Shown piece after piece: positions 9,501 through 18,264 of a stretch of DNA of 64,000 bases (its first letter is position 1; each line of letters begins with the position of its first letter). The notes under the pieces were generated by a model. The model was given only the letters and a program-made list of their open reading frames with translations, made no database searches and had not been told where the DNA came from. This DNA comes from Aquiflexum balticum DSM 16537 (GTDB lineage: Bacteria; Bacteroidota; Bacteroidia; Cytophagales; Cyclobacteriaceae): positions 1,612,001-1,676,000 of the forward strand of contig NZ_LT838813.1 in NCBI RefSeq assembly GCF_900176595.1, in the 5' to 3' direction. The position numbers and the translations under genes are program-made.

Positions 9501-10586
9501 ATTTTTGACCGTTTTTATCAAACCAGTCAGGGCAAAAAATCCTTTGATGGATCAGGTATAGGATTGTCCATGGTAGCCGAATATACCAAACTGCACTACG
9601 GAAACGTGAATGTGGAAAGTCAACTGGGGAAAGGGGCAAGTTTCACAGTCACTCTACCATTGGGAAACATCCATTTTCCGGTTGATTTTGAACAGGGATC
9701 CCAGTCCCTGAACTTGTTGGTCAGCAAAAAGAGTGATTTCGATGAAAAGAGCCAAAATCCATATGTTTATGATGTGGAATCCAGTAAGCCCGTGGTGCTT
9801 ATTGTCGAGGATTATTCAGATATGGTAGAATATCTTTGCCTGAATCTCAAAGATGATTATCACCTGATCATTGCCAACAACGGAGAAGAAGCATTGGAAA
9901 AAACCGAAAATTTCACACCAGACGTCATTATCAGTGATATCATGATGCCTGTCATGGATGGTCTCACCTTTTGCAAAAAAATTAAGGAAAATTCCAAGAC
10001 TTCCCATATCGGTGTCATTCTCCTGACTGCAAAAAGCCTGACTTCGCAAAAAATAGAAGGAATCAGAACCGGTGCCGATGCTTACTTGACAAAGCCATTT
10101 GACATAGAGCTCCTTGTAGCTACCATTGAACACATTCTCAAAAGAAAAGATGAACTCTTTGAATATTTCAAATCGGAAATCATCACCCAACCGGAATTCA
10201 AAACAAATGGGGAAAACGTTGATGATAGATTTGTCAATAAAGTAATCCATATCATTGAAGCCAATATTGCCAATCCTGATTTTACAGTAGAAATGCTCAG
10301 CGATGAAATAGGAATGAGCACGGCACACCTTTACCGTAAACTGAAATCCCTTACAAACTTCTCAGCCAAGGATATCATCAGGAAATACAGGTTGAAAAAA
10401 GCCTCCATCTTGCTGAAAAACAATGAAGGCAATATCTCCGAAATCATGTACGAGGTGGGTTTCTCCAACTTATCTTATTTCGCCAAATGCTTTAAGAAAG
10501 AATTCGGATATTCCCCAAGGGACTATCAGCAAAAAGAAATCAAATCCAATTTCGATTTCGAAAATGGTTATTCGAAAAGGAATTGA
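6510..10586 (+). CDS. Hybrid two-component system sensor/regulator (HTCS) of the glycan locus
   Basis: A 1358-residue one-protein signalling chain. After an N-terminal signal come many Reg_prop beta-propeller repeats (recurrent DxxGxxWIGT-like strands, about residues 30-640), a Y_Y_Y domain (about 690-770), a membrane segment (LFLSPGFIFLYVLLILILVF), and a HisKA domain with phospho-His833 in ISHELRTP. These are followed by an HATPase (SDTGIGIDEEDQQRIFDRF), a receiver with Asp1143 in ISDIMMPVMDG, and a C-terminal AraC-type double HTH (about 1250-1345). HTCS proteins bind oligosaccharides in the periplasm and switch on the adjacent locus. Here the divergent target would be GH53, the GH5-like gene and susC. 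Architecture is complete with no missing key residue. Confidence 0.96.
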   Translation: MQGPITKIICLLFLIFPWKIQGQDTPFFSNLSIRDGLPSNIVNSIAQDRDDFIWIGTANGICRYDGKNFKIFKKEEYPSLTANEISSLLVVGEDLWVGTWKGLCKINTRTFEITPIETGKSKIVRALYQDHHRTVWIGTADGLFRFSGDSLRNYNDFKNNLSHNMIRSIYMDHLDNLWVGTYDKLNKLASGSDRFVHFDLKGDYNPSLKNNLIMDIKSSGEDDSLIWVGTETGLAHVNIHTGEHKLYNNDNTNLSNEVIKAIYLNEEGQLWLGTDFGINIFDPKSKISQMLYHNPKLSFSVANNVIWQIFEDSGGVIWFVTSNGLSVISKYSGIYTYHEVSHDWNGQTIGNQVKAMLVSRNGHKWLATLNGVIHIDPESGYKEVFDIHSDLDRRILLNNVYALEEDDLGRIWIGTAGGINVWDGQANKMYAIPANEQNGLFSNYISKFTKGADGSFWVSAWEGGLFKVAGNFNDIHSFHFEKVGDFGSEKNASGANAIWAINYDELYRIDLQTYRSTSISSFNRVSNRRSLNSIFYSKKGSLWASTTNGLIEYKPQSDEAIFHPLKIGGDFILASIAEDSQGNIWGSSSGLILKYQPVDKTFVIYPMDKEIPIKNFSDGCWSSDGEGKLYFGGDNGFLEISTKAKPNPFVPKIFISNIKINNQEIRSGKPQQEIIQLPADISFVEKLNLNYSQRSFSVDFAALHYWQPERNIYAYKLEGADKDWNYVSGNNNYAVYSNLPAGTYLFRLKGSNNHGIWNEQETQLEIKIKPPLFLSPGFIFLYVLLILILVFYSLRFYSGRLHLRNEVKLAKMEKSHSEEIALTKQQFFTNISHELRTPISLILPPIHQALNKRDFSDETNNLLKLAEKNSQRLLRVVNQILDFRKLEQDSLELKVTAFDLVGFCRELFVLFGDKAARNNIQFTFDSDIDNCTVWADTEKIESVIYNLLSNAFKFTPEKGSVHFEVRQRRNDPDFKCGAVDIRISDTGIGIDEEDQQRIFDRFYQTSQGKKSFDGSGIGLSMVAEYTKLHYGNVNVESQLGKGASFTVTLPLGNIHFPVDFEQGSQSLNLLVSKKSDFDEKSQNPYVYDVESSKPVVLIVEDYSDMVEYLCLNLKDDYHLIIANNGEEALEKTENFTPDVIISDIMMPVMDGLTFCKKIKENSKTSHIGVILLTAKSLTSQKIEGIRTGADAYLTKPFDIELLVATIEHILKRKDELFEYFKSEIITQPEFKTNGENVDDRFVNKVIHIIEANIANPDFTVEMLSDEIGMSTAHLYRKLKSLTNFSAKDIIRKYRLKKASILLKNNEGNISEIMYEVGFSNLSYFAKCFKKEFGYSPRDYQQKEIKSNFDFENGYSKRN

Positions 10587-10651
10587 AGGGTGAAACCAAT
10601 GTTTAAAATAATTTGAAAGTTATAAAATTAGGTGGGATTTTAGCTAAATAC

Positions 10652-10680
10652 TAAAAAGAGACGGCAAACCACCGTCTCTC
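10652..10680 (-). terminator. Rho-independent terminator of acs
   Basis: On the minus strand an 8-base stem AGAGACGG/CCGTCTCT with a 7-base loop is followed directly by a T-run. It lies about 30 bases past the acs stop. Confidence 0.8.
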
Positions 10681-10708
10681 CTATTCAATAAATAACTTAT
10701 CTAATCCT

Positions 10709-12601
10709 TTATTTCCTCCCCTCAATAATCGCCGTCACCACATCCGGATCCAATAGGGTGGAAGTATCGCCCATGCTATCGGTACTGCCTTCTGCCACTT
10801 TTCGTAGGATTCTCCGCATGATTTTTCCGGATCGGGTTTTTGGCAATCCCGGCACTATCTGAATCTTATCGGGTTTGGCGATGGGTCCGATGATTTTGCT
10901 GACCATGTCCTTGATTTCATTGATAAGGTTATCTTCTGTCCTGTGGGACATGTCGCAGATGACATAGGCATAAATACCCTGACCCTTGATATCATGGGGA
11001 TAGCCGACTACTGCTGATTCTATCACTAACGGGTGTTCATTAATGGCATTTTCTACCTCAGCCGTTCCCAATCTATGGCCTGAAACATTGATCACATCAT
11101 CCACACGTCCCAGGATTCTATAATAGCCATCATGGTCACGTTTCACACCATCACCTGTAAAGTACAACCCCTTATACGTTGAGAAATAGGTCTGCTTACA
11201 GCGGTCGTGATCTCCATAGGTCGTTCTTATCATTGAGGGCCAGGGAAACTTGACACAGAGATTACCTTCCACCGAATTTCCTGTCAATTCTTTGCCTTCC
11301 GGATCCACAATCATCAATTGAATTCCCGGTAATGGTAGTGTTGCGTAAGCCGGTTTGGTTGGGGTAATTCCAGCAATAGGAGAAACCATAATGCCTCCGG
11401 TCTCGGTCTGCCACCAGGTATCGACTATGGGGCACCTTGACTGTCCGATATGTGTATAATACCATTTCCATGCTTCTTCATTGATGGGTTCACCCACCGA
11501 GCCCAGTACTTTCAGTGAACTCAGATCGTATGGTTCAATAGGATCAGTGCCGTATGCCTGCAAAGCCCTGATAGCTGTTGGTGCTGTATAAAACTGGTTG
11601 ACTTTGTGTTTTTCAATCACCGCCCAGAATCTTCCTGGATCAGGATAGGTAGGCACTCCTTCAAACATCAGCGTAGTGGCACCAGCCAATAAGGGGCCAT
11701 AAACTATATAAGAATGACCTGTAATCCAGCCAATATCAGCCGTACACCAATAGACATCACCCGGGGAATATTGGAACACATTCTCAAATGAATATTTGGT
11801 GTAGACCATATAGCCACCTGTAGTATGCACCACGCCTTTGGGCTTTCCGGTAGATCCTGAAGTATAGAGGATAAACAACATGTCTTCACTGTCCATTTCT
11901 TCAGCTGCATGCGTGGTTTTTTGTCCCTCAATGACATCATGCCACCAATGATCCCTTCCTTCTACCATAGTGATATCCTGACCTGTCCTTTTACAGACAA
12001 TAACCGTTTCCACACTGGATTTTTCCAATGCTTCATCCACTATGGCTTTAACAGCGATTTTTTTATTGCCTCGGTAATTCCCATCAGAAGTCAGAATGGC
12101 CTTTGCTTTACAATCAATGACTCTATCTGCCAATGAAGTCGAACTGAAACCTGCAAATACCACTGAATGTACTGCACCAATCCTGGCACAGGCCAGCATC
12201 GCCACTGCTGCTTCGGGGATCATGGGCATATAGATGATCACCCTGTCACCCTTTTCTATTCCTTTTACCTTCAGCGCATTGGCAAATTGACAGACTTCTG
12301 CATACAGTTCATTGTAGGTTATCGTTCTACCTTCCTCACTAGGGTCGCTCGGTTCCCAGATGATAGCAGGTCTGTCCCCGATGGTGAAGAGATTCCTTTC
12401 AAAGATATTCTCCGTGATATTCAATTTGGCATTGACAAACCATTTGACATCAGGTCCATCAAAATCCCATTCCAGGACTTTATCCCATCTTTTCCTCCAG
12501 TAAAAAGAATCCGCTATCCTGGCCCAAAAACTTTCAGGTTCGGTGACAGACTTTTGGTATTCGTAGAAATATCCGCTGAGGGTATGAATTCTATCGCTCA
12601 T
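10709..12601 (-). CDS. acs: Acetyl-CoA synthetase (AMP-forming)
   Basis: A 630-residue adenylate-forming enzyme that converts acetate, ATP and CoA to acetyl-CoA. The N-terminal ACAS domain is followed by the AMP-binding core motif YTSGSTGKPKG, the hinge block YYRILGRVDDVINVSGHR, and the C-terminal PKTRSGKIMRR, whose lysine is the usual catalytic and acetylation-controlled residue. Length fits the family. It is the last gene of a minus-strand block with a sensor kinase, a response regulator, an acetate-type symporter and a porin. A 185-base gap before it leaves room for its own promoter. A terminator follows. Confidence 0.97.
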   Translation of the reverse strand: MSDRIHTLSGYFYEYQKSVTEPESFWARIADSFYWRKRWDKVLEWDFDGPDVKWFVNAKLNITENIFERNLFTIGDRPAIIWEPSDPSEEGRTITYNELYAEVCQFANALKVKGIEKGDRVIIYMPMIPEAAVAMLACARIGAVHSVVFAGFSSTSLADRVIDCKAKAILTSDGNYRGNKKIAVKAIVDEALEKSSVETVIVCKRTGQDITMVEGRDHWWHDVIEGQKTTHAAEEMDSEDMLFILYTSGSTGKPKGVVHTTGGYMVYTKYSFENVFQYSPGDVYWCTADIGWITGHSYIVYGPLLAGATTLMFEGVPTYPDPGRFWAVIEKHKVNQFYTAPTAIRALQAYGTDPIEPYDLSSLKVLGSVGEPINEEAWKWYYTHIGQSRCPIVDTWWQTETGGIMVSPIAGITPTKPAYATLPLPGIQLMIVDPEGKELTGNSVEGNLCVKFPWPSMIRTTYGDHDRCKQTYFSTYKGLYFTGDGVKRDHDGYYRILGRVDDVINVSGHRLGTAEVENAINEHPLVIESAVVGYPHDIKGQGIYAYVICDMSHRTEDNLINEIKDMVSKIIGPIAKPDKIQIVPGLPKTRSGKIMRRILRKVAEGSTDSMGDTSTLLDPDVVTAIIEGRK

Positions 12602-12652
12602 GTTATGTTTATTTTAGGTTATAGTAATTAATTTTTTTGATTGTGTGCAATA

Positions 12653-12733
12653 TTGCCAGTAAACTGGCAAATACTTAGATACTTTGGTTCAATGCATTAT
12701 TGCCCGCTACATCGGTCATCGGTCTTCCGTCAT
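12653..12733. repeat. Hairpin and dispersed CATCGGTCATC motif upstream of acs
   Basis: TTGCCAG and CTGGCAA (12653-12670) form a small hairpin. At 12709-12731 the sequence ACATCGGTCATCGGTCTTCCG matches a motif that recurs in other gaps near 31.78, 31.92 and 39.55 kb. The rest of the 185-base gap shows nothing clear. Confidence 0.4.
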
Positions 12734-12786
12734 GTTTAGACAAGGTTGATGTTTAATTGGCAAGAAAACGTATATCCAAATTTGTT

Positions 12787-13143
12787 TTAATTCAGTAATG
12801 ACTTGACTTTTGAAACCAGGTTTTTATTGGAAAATGGCTTGGTAAGGTAAAGATCTGCCCCTAGATCCAATCCTTTTTGGACATCTTGCTGTTTACTCTT
12901 TGCAGTGAGGAAAACAACCTTGACTTCCCTGTTTTTTTCTTTGATGTATTTGCATACTTCGTATCCGTCCACTTTTGGCATCATGATATCCAGAACCACC
13001 AATTCAGGATGATTTTCCTCAATGATGCCCATGGCTTCTTCTCCATCTCGGGCAATAAAAACCCTGAACCCTTCTTTTTTGAAAAGAAACTCCAACGAAA
13101 GAAGGATATTGGGCTCATCATCTACTATCAGTATCTTGTTCAT
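12787..13143 (-). CDS. Single-domain (CheY-like) response regulator of the acetate module
   Basis: Starts at the ATG at 13143 (ILIVDDEPNILL); a TTG three codons upstream is less likely. The 118 residues form only a receiver domain, with the acidic pair Asp8/Asp9, phospho-acceptor Asp52 in VVLDIMMPKVDG, the conserved Thr/Ala region FLTAKS and the TKPF lysine near residue 102. There is no output domain. The gene overlaps the 3' end of the kinase gene by 26 bases, so the two are translationally linked and almost surely partners. Without a DNA-binding domain it must act through protein contact, feed back on the kinase, or relay phosphate to another protein. Confidence 0.92.
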   Translation of the reverse strand: MNKILIVDDEPNILLSLEFLFKKEGFRVFIARDGEEAMGIIEENHPELVVLDIMMPKVDGYEVCKYIKEKNREVKVVFLTAKSKQQDVQKGLDLGADLYLTKPFSNKNLVSKVKSLLN

Positions 13144-15877
13144 CGTCGGCAATGGCTTGTGAAATTAAATTATTTTCAAACTGAAGAGGAAGAATGAATT
13201 CAAAACAGGTCATTCCATCCTGCTTGGATACACTGATCTTTCCTCCATGATATTCTATGATTTTTTTGGAAATAGCCAAACCCAAGCCGCTTCCGATCGG
13301 CTTTTTACTTGTTTGGTTTTTGGCCTGGAAAAACTTATCGAATATATAGGGAGCCTCTTCCTCAGGAACACCTTTTCCATCATCAATAACCTGAAGATAA
13401 AGATCATGATCCTTCAGGTAAGTTTTCAGGACAATTTTATTTTTGGCAAATTTGGAAGCATTGGACAGCAAGTTAAGTATTACCTGCTTCAACCTGTCCT
13501 CATCCACCAACAATTGAAACTCATCGTATGCTATCTCTATGTTGAAATCAATATTTTTCTCTTTAAACACCTGCAGCATACTCTCTGCGGTCTGAAGAAT
13601 GAGTATCCTGATATCCGCTTTTTCAAGATTCAATTCCTGCCTCCCTGAGTCAAATCTTTCCAAATCCAAGACCTGATCAATTAACCTGGTCATCCTGTTG
13701 GTTTCCTGAATAATGATATCGAGAAATCTTTTCTTGTCAGATTCAGGCAGGTCATCATCCAAAAGTATTTCAGAAAAAGCTCTGATTGAGGTAATCGGTG
13801 TCTTCATTTCATGGGTCACCGTCGAGATGAATTCATCCTTGAGCATATCATTGAGTCTTAGGGTTTCATTCATTTTCTGGAGTTTTTGAGAAGCATTTTT
13901 CAGTTCCTTGCTCTTTTGTTTTAAGGCTATATTCAAACTCTTGAGCTCTTGAGTTTCCTTCAAAATTCCCAGCACCTCTTCCATGCTGATTTCTTCTTCT
14001 TTCACTACCGAAGCCACCATGATTCTCGCAGATGCCGAGCCAATAATTCCCGACAATAAGCGCTCTGAGTAATTGACCAATTCCGGATCGGCAAAATCTT
14101 TTGCAGCTGCATTATTGTCCGATCTGGCTGAAAATTCATCCAAAACCTCCCTGGTTTTTTCCTCTCCAAGGAAATTGATTAAAAGGGCCTTCAAGTCAGG
14201 AAGATATGCCTGTCCTTTCCAAATGATCGAACTGTCCAAAATAGTACTGTATTTAAAGATATCCACAAATACCACCGCTTGGTTATGTTCTTTGGAAGTC
14301 TGATTGGTGAATAGGGAAATTACCACATATAAAATAAGATTCAGTGTCAAACTGAAAAACAGCCCGTGGGTAACGTAGCTCATTTGCTCAAAACCAAAAA
14401 GGGCTTGGGGCTTTAATCCGCTGATACCAAAAAGACCATTATTCAGAATGTTTTCCGGCAAGTATCCTGCAGTGACAATGGTAGGAACAACAAGCGTGAA
14501 AAACCAAAGTATAAATCCTGCAATAATTCCTGCCAAAGCTCCTAACCTTGATCCCTTTTTCCAGAAAATTCCTCCAATAATAGCAGGAGTAAATTGTGCT
14601 ATGGCTACAAAAGATATCAGGCCAATGGAAACCAATGAAAACTGTGCGGAAATCTCCCGAAAATAAATATAGGCTGCCAGTATGATCAAAAATATGGTAG
14701 CTCTTCGAATCCAGATTACGATTGACCCCAACCGGTGCTGATATTTGAGCTTGAGCTTATCATTGACCAGAAGGAGGGGCATGATGAGGTTATTACTTAC
14801 CATGTTGCTGAGGGCAATGGTAGATACAATGATCATACTTGTTGCCGCAGAGAATCCGCCCAAATAGACCAGCAAAGCCAACCATTCCTGATTGTAGGCA
14901 ATGGGCAAAGCAAGGACAAAGGTGTCCGCATCCACCGTTTCTGTAGGAAAATGTACCAAACCACCTAATGCAATGGGCAACACAAAAACATTGATCAGAA
15001 GCAAATAGAGCGGAAAAAGCCACATGGCTTTGTCAAGGTGCTTTTCGTCGTTGTTTTCGATCACTCCCATTTGAAACTGTCTGGGTAAAAAAAGTACGGC
15101 CATCATGGATAAGGTGCTCATCCAAAACCACTCTGAAACGCCATTTTCTCCCTGAAGCACAAACAAATGGTCTAAACCCCTCAAGGAGGCCTGAGTAAAA
15201 ATGTCCGCAAAACCATCAAAAACGAAATAAGTTACAAACACACCTACTGTAATAAAGGCAATCAATTTAAATACAGATTCAAAAGCAACCGCCATTACCA
15301 TCCCTTCATGCTGGGCAGTAGCTTCCGCATTCCGTGTTCCGAAAAGTACGGTAAACAATGCCAAACCAAGTGCTACATAAAATGCTGTGTCCTGGTAGAA
15401 AGGTGAATAAATCAGGTTTTGACTGATTTCGGAGTACTGAAGAATATCAAATGAATTGGCAACCGCCTTGATCTGAATCGAAGTGTAAGGCAATATTCCC
15501 AATAAGCAAAAAACAGTCACCACTCCACCAAGGGTGATATTTTTGCCATAGCGGCTGGAAATAAAATCCGCTATGGAAGAAATATGCTGTACTTTGCTGA
15601 TACGGATGATTTTTCGCATCACAATCCACCAGAGTGGTGCAACCAAGCTTGGTCCTATATATATCGTTAAAAATTCCAGCCCATTGGTAGCAGCCCGGCC
15701 AACTGAACCATAATAGGTCCATGCAGTACAGTAGACGGCAAGTGAAAGTGCATAAATATAAGGATTGGAAGAAAGCTTTTTGCCCCGTGAAGCTGACCGC
15801 TCAGAATACCAGGCAATGGCAAATAGCAATGCCAGATATCCAAAAGTAAACGATATGATCAGCCCATAGCTAAGCAT
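13118..15877 (-). CDS. Sodium/solute symporter-fused sensor histidine kinase (CrbS/CbrA-like)
   Basis: A 919-residue protein. The first roughly 500 residues are a sodium:solute symporter (SSS) domain with about 13 membrane helices. A linker and coiled-coil (KQKSKELKNASQKLQKMNET) lead to a HisKA domain with phospho-His689 in VTHEMKTP, then an HATPase with N box LLSNASKFAKN and G boxes DDGKGVPEEE and GSGLGLAISKK. The layout matches CrbS/MxtR and CbrA kinases. In Vibrio and Pseudomonas, CrbS with CrbR controls acs, and here acs is two genes downstream. The symporter part may sense acetate or its flux. It overlaps the response-regulator gene downstream (26 bases) and a small membrane protein gene upstream (8 bases). 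Confidence 0.92.
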   Translation of the reverse strand: MLSYGLIISFTFGYLALLFAIAWYSERSASRGKKLSSNPYIYALSLAVYCTAWTYYGSVGRAATNGLEFLTIYIGPSLVAPLWWIVMRKIIRISKVQHISSIADFISSRYGKNITLGGVVTVFCLLGILPYTSIQIKAVANSFDILQYSEISQNLIYSPFYQDTAFYVALGLALFTVLFGTRNAEATAQHEGMVMAVAFESVFKLIAFITVGVFVTYFVFDGFADIFTQASLRGLDHLFVLQGENGVSEWFWMSTLSMMAVLFLPRQFQMGVIENNDEKHLDKAMWLFPLYLLLINVFVLPIALGGLVHFPTETVDADTFVLALPIAYNQEWLALLVYLGGFSAATSMIIVSTIALSNMVSNNLIMPLLLVNDKLKLKYQHRLGSIVIWIRRATIFLIILAAYIYFREISAQFSLVSIGLISFVAIAQFTPAIIGGIFWKKGSRLGALAGIIAGFILWFFTLVVPTIVTAGYLPENILNNGLFGISGLKPQALFGFEQMSYVTHGLFFSLTLNLILYVVISLFTNQTSKEHNQAVVFVDIFKYSTILDSSIIWKGQAYLPDLKALLINFLGEEKTREVLDEFSARSDNNAAAKDFADPELVNYSERLLSGIIGSASARIMVASVVKEEEISMEEVLGILKETQELKSLNIALKQKSKELKNASQKLQKMNETLRLNDMLKDEFISTVTHEMKTPITSIRAFSEILLDDDLPESDKKRFLDIIIQETNRMTRLIDQVLDLERFDSGRQELNLEKADIRILILQTAESMLQVFKEKNIDFNIEIAYDEFQLLVDEDRLKQVILNLLSNASKFAKNKIVLKTYLKDHDLYLQVIDDGKGVPEEEAPYIFDKFFQAKNQTSKKPIGSGLGLAISKKIIEYHGGKISVSKQDGMTCFEFILPLQFENNLISQAIADDEQDTDSR

Positions 15878-16079
15878 TGTTTTTCCTGTTCATTTTTTTG
15901 ACCACCAAATAAGTCAGCAGGATAAGCAAAGCCCAAAAACCAAAAACCATGATGAACAACAAAGGAATTCCAAAAATGGCTTTTGGAATGTTGTATATGG
16001 ACAATACAGGATAGTTCAGCAGAAACAATCCCAGAAAAAAAACTGCCCAGAGGTATTGGCTTTTGAGTATGTCTTTCAT
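15870..16079 (-). CDS. Small two-helix membrane protein upstream of the SSS-kinase
   Basis: The ATG at 16079 (MKDILKSQYLWAVFFLGLFL) gives 69 residues with two membrane helices (about 10-30 and 37-58) and a basic tail (VVKKMNRKNN). The frame extends further upstream, but that part is hydrophilic and unlikely to be translated. Its stop overlaps the kinase start by 8 bases, so it is the first gene of the sensor operon. Short partner proteins of this kind often sit beside SSS transporters. It may be an accessory subunit of the symporter-like kinase; this is inference from position. Confidence 0.75.
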   Translation of the reverse strand: MKDILKSQYLWAVFFLGLFLLNYPVLSIYNIPKAIFGIPLLFIMVFGFWALLILLTYLVVKKMNRKNNA

Positions 16080-16225
16080 GCGTCTATGAATTATTTTTTT
16101 GTTCGTACAGAACAGGTCTGTGCAGATCATCTTTCAATTTAATCTACCCAGAAAATGGCGGTTTCATGATTTTTACGAAATGATTTTTAAATTAAATCAT
16201 TTGAAAGTCCCAAAAAAGGGAAACC

Positions 16226-16247
16226 CCGACAATTCCTTCGTCGGAGT
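16226..16247 (-). terminator. Possible weak terminator after the ActP-like gene
   Basis: CCGAC/GTCGG inverted repeat about 30 bases beyond the stop, followed on the minus strand by a pyrimidine-rich stretch with a six-T run. The stem is only five strong pairs. Confidence 0.35.
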
Positions 16248-16272
16248 CCTTAATCCCTATTTTTTTTTACCA

Positions 16273-17958
16273 TCAATGGTCAACTGCTTTACCCGCACCC
16301 CTTGGAATCCTGATTTCCTGAATCATATCCTGTACAGATTGTGGAGGTGCAGGAGTGGCTTTGGACACCACATAACATACCACGAAGTTGATCAGCATAC
16401 CCAGAGAGCCTATACCTTCGGGAGAAATACCAAACCACCAATGTTCGACATTATTCAATTCCGGACTGTAAAACTTGAAGTAACTGATATACATAATTGT
16501 GAAGACAAGCCCGGACACCATTCCTGCTATAGCTCCTTCTTTATTCATCCGACTGGAGAATATACCCATTATGATTACAGGGAAGAAAGATGCAGCGGCC
16601 AGTCCGAAAGCAAAAGCAACTACTTCGGCCACAAATCCAGGAGGGTTCACACCAAAGTAGCCGGCCAAAATGACCGCACCACCGGCTGAAATCCTTGCAA
16701 TCAACAATTCTCTTTTCTCAGTCATATCAGGTTTGAATGTTCTGAAAAGGTCTCGGGATACAGACGTTGAAATAACAAGAAGAAGACCTGCGGCAGTGGA
16801 AAGTGCAGCAGCCATCCCTCCCGCAGCCACCAATCCTATCACCCAATTTGGTAACTTCGCAATTTCAGGATTGGCAAGTACCATAATATCCCTGTCTATT
16901 TTGAGTTCATTGGTAGCCGGGTCGGCAGAATATTGGACTATGCCATCATTGTTGATGTCATTGACTACGATCAGATTGGTCTTTTGCCAATTGCCCACCC
17001 ATTCGGGCAAATCATTTACAGGTTGTCCGGCCACGGTATCGATGGCATTGTAAATCCCGAATGCTGCCACAGCAGGAGCAGTGGTGTAAAGAATCGCGAT
17101 AAATACCAAAGCATAGCCTGCTGAAAGACGGGCATCTTTTACCCTGGGCACTGTGAAGAACCTGACAATTACATGTGGCAATCCTGCTGTACCCACCATC
17201 AGGGCAAGCGTGATGGCGAAAATATCAATCATCCCTTTTCTCCCGGAAGTATATTCAGCAAATCCCAACTCTCCCAATACACCATCCAGTTTGTCCAATA
17301 GATAAGTACCGTCAGCAACTGTATCACCCAAGCCTAATTGAGGTATAGGGTTGCCAGTCAACTGCATGGAAACAAAAATCGCAGGCACCATATAGGCAAA
17401 TATCAACACACAATATTGTGCCACTTGTGTATAGGTGATTCCCTTCATTCCACCCAAAACGGCATAGAAGAACACAATACACATACCGATAATTACACCG
17501 GTATTGATATCCACTTCAAGGTAACGGGAAAAGACTATCCCTACGCCCCGCATCTGTCCTGCGACATAGGTGAAGGAAATAAACAGCGCACAGATGACAG
17601 CCACTACCCTTGCCTTATTGGAATAATACCGGTCTCCTACAAAATCAGGAACTGTAAATTTTCCAAACTTTCTTAAATATGGGGCAAGTAACAAAGCCAA
17701 TAAAACATAGCCTCCTGTCCAGCCCATCAGGTAAACAGAGCCATCGTAGCCTGAAAAGGCGATGATCCCGGCCATTGAAATGAAGGACGCCGCAGACATC
17801 CAGTCAGCAGCTGTGGCCATGCCATTGGCCAAGGGAGAGACACCGCCTCCCGCGGTATAAAATTCTTTGGTTGACCCTGCGCGGGTGTAAATCGCTATTC
17901 CGATATAAAGGGCGAATGAGGTGCCGACAAGTATGTATGTCCAGGTTAAGATATCCAT
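16273..17958 (-). CDS. Sodium:solute symporter, ActP-like (acetate/short-chain carboxylate)
   Basis: A 561-residue SSS-family carrier with about 13 membrane helices. The N-terminal block FYTAGGGVSPLANGMATAADWMSAASF is diagnostic of the cation/acetate symporter branch. Further blocks are GMKGITYTQVAQY and GLPHVIVRFFTVPRVKDARLS. It is followed upstream by a DUF4212 gene, a pairing known for this symporter subfamily. With acs and the SSS-kinase nearby, uptake of acetate or a similar carboxylate is the best guess. The substrate is inferred; the family is clear. Confidence 0.92.
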   Translation of the reverse strand: MDILTWTYILVGTSFALYIGIAIYTRAGSTKEFYTAGGGVSPLANGMATAADWMSAASFISMAGIIAFSGYDGSVYLMGWTGGYVLLALLLAPYLRKFGKFTVPDFVGDRYYSNKARVVAVICALFISFTYVAGQMRGVGIVFSRYLEVDINTGVIIGMCIVFFYAVLGGMKGITYTQVAQYCVLIFAYMVPAIFVSMQLTGNPIPQLGLGDTVADGTYLLDKLDGVLGELGFAEYTSGRKGMIDIFAITLALMVGTAGLPHVIVRFFTVPRVKDARLSAGYALVFIAILYTTAPAVAAFGIYNAIDTVAGQPVNDLPEWVGNWQKTNLIVVNDINNDGIVQYSADPATNELKIDRDIMVLANPEIAKLPNWVIGLVAAGGMAAALSTAAGLLLVISTSVSRDLFRTFKPDMTEKRELLIARISAGGAVILAGYFGVNPPGFVAEVVAFAFGLAAASFFPVIIMGIFSSRMNKEGAIAGMVSGLVFTIMYISYFKFYSPELNNVEHWWFGISPEGIGSLGMLINFVVCYVVSKATPAPPQSVQDMIQEIRIPRGAGKAVDH

Positions 17959-17986
17959 TGTTTTTTAGGTTTTTTTGGGTGAGTTT

Positions 17987-18250
17987 TTATTCTTCGTTGA
18001 CATCAAATTCCTTATCCAGCTTATTCATCCGATACACATAGACAAAAATGAGGATCACGAAAGAGTAAATTGAACCTTGCTGTGCAAACCAAAAGCCCAG
18101 CTTAAAGCCACCGATTTTGATTTGGTCAAGTTGTTCTACTAAAAGGATTCCGAATCCAAAGGAAACGGTAAACCAGATGGCCAGAAGAATAAAAAGAGTC
18201 TTTAGATTCTTCTTCCAATAGGCTTGCATTTTGATTTTGTTGTCTGACAT
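17987..18250 (-). CDS. DUF4212 small symporter subunit
   Basis: An 87-residue protein with two membrane helices. The motif AYWKKNLKTLFILLAIWF followed by FGFGILLVEQLD and GFWFAQQGSIY is characteristic of DUF4212 (putative solute:sodium symporter small subunit). It lies 28 bases upstream of the large symporter gene in the same operon. It probably forms a complex with the carrier. Confidence 0.93.
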   Translation of the reverse strand: MSDNKIKMQAYWKKNLKTLFILLAIWFTVSFGFGILLVEQLDQIKIGGFKLGFWFAQQGSIYSFVILIFVYVYRMNKLDKEFDVNEE

Positions 18251-18264
18251 AATTTTTTTGGTTA

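Noticed and set aside
16099-16689. 196-codon open frame opposite the ActP-like gene
   Set aside because: Its 3' part is antisense to a well-supported gene and its composition is that of a frame shadow.
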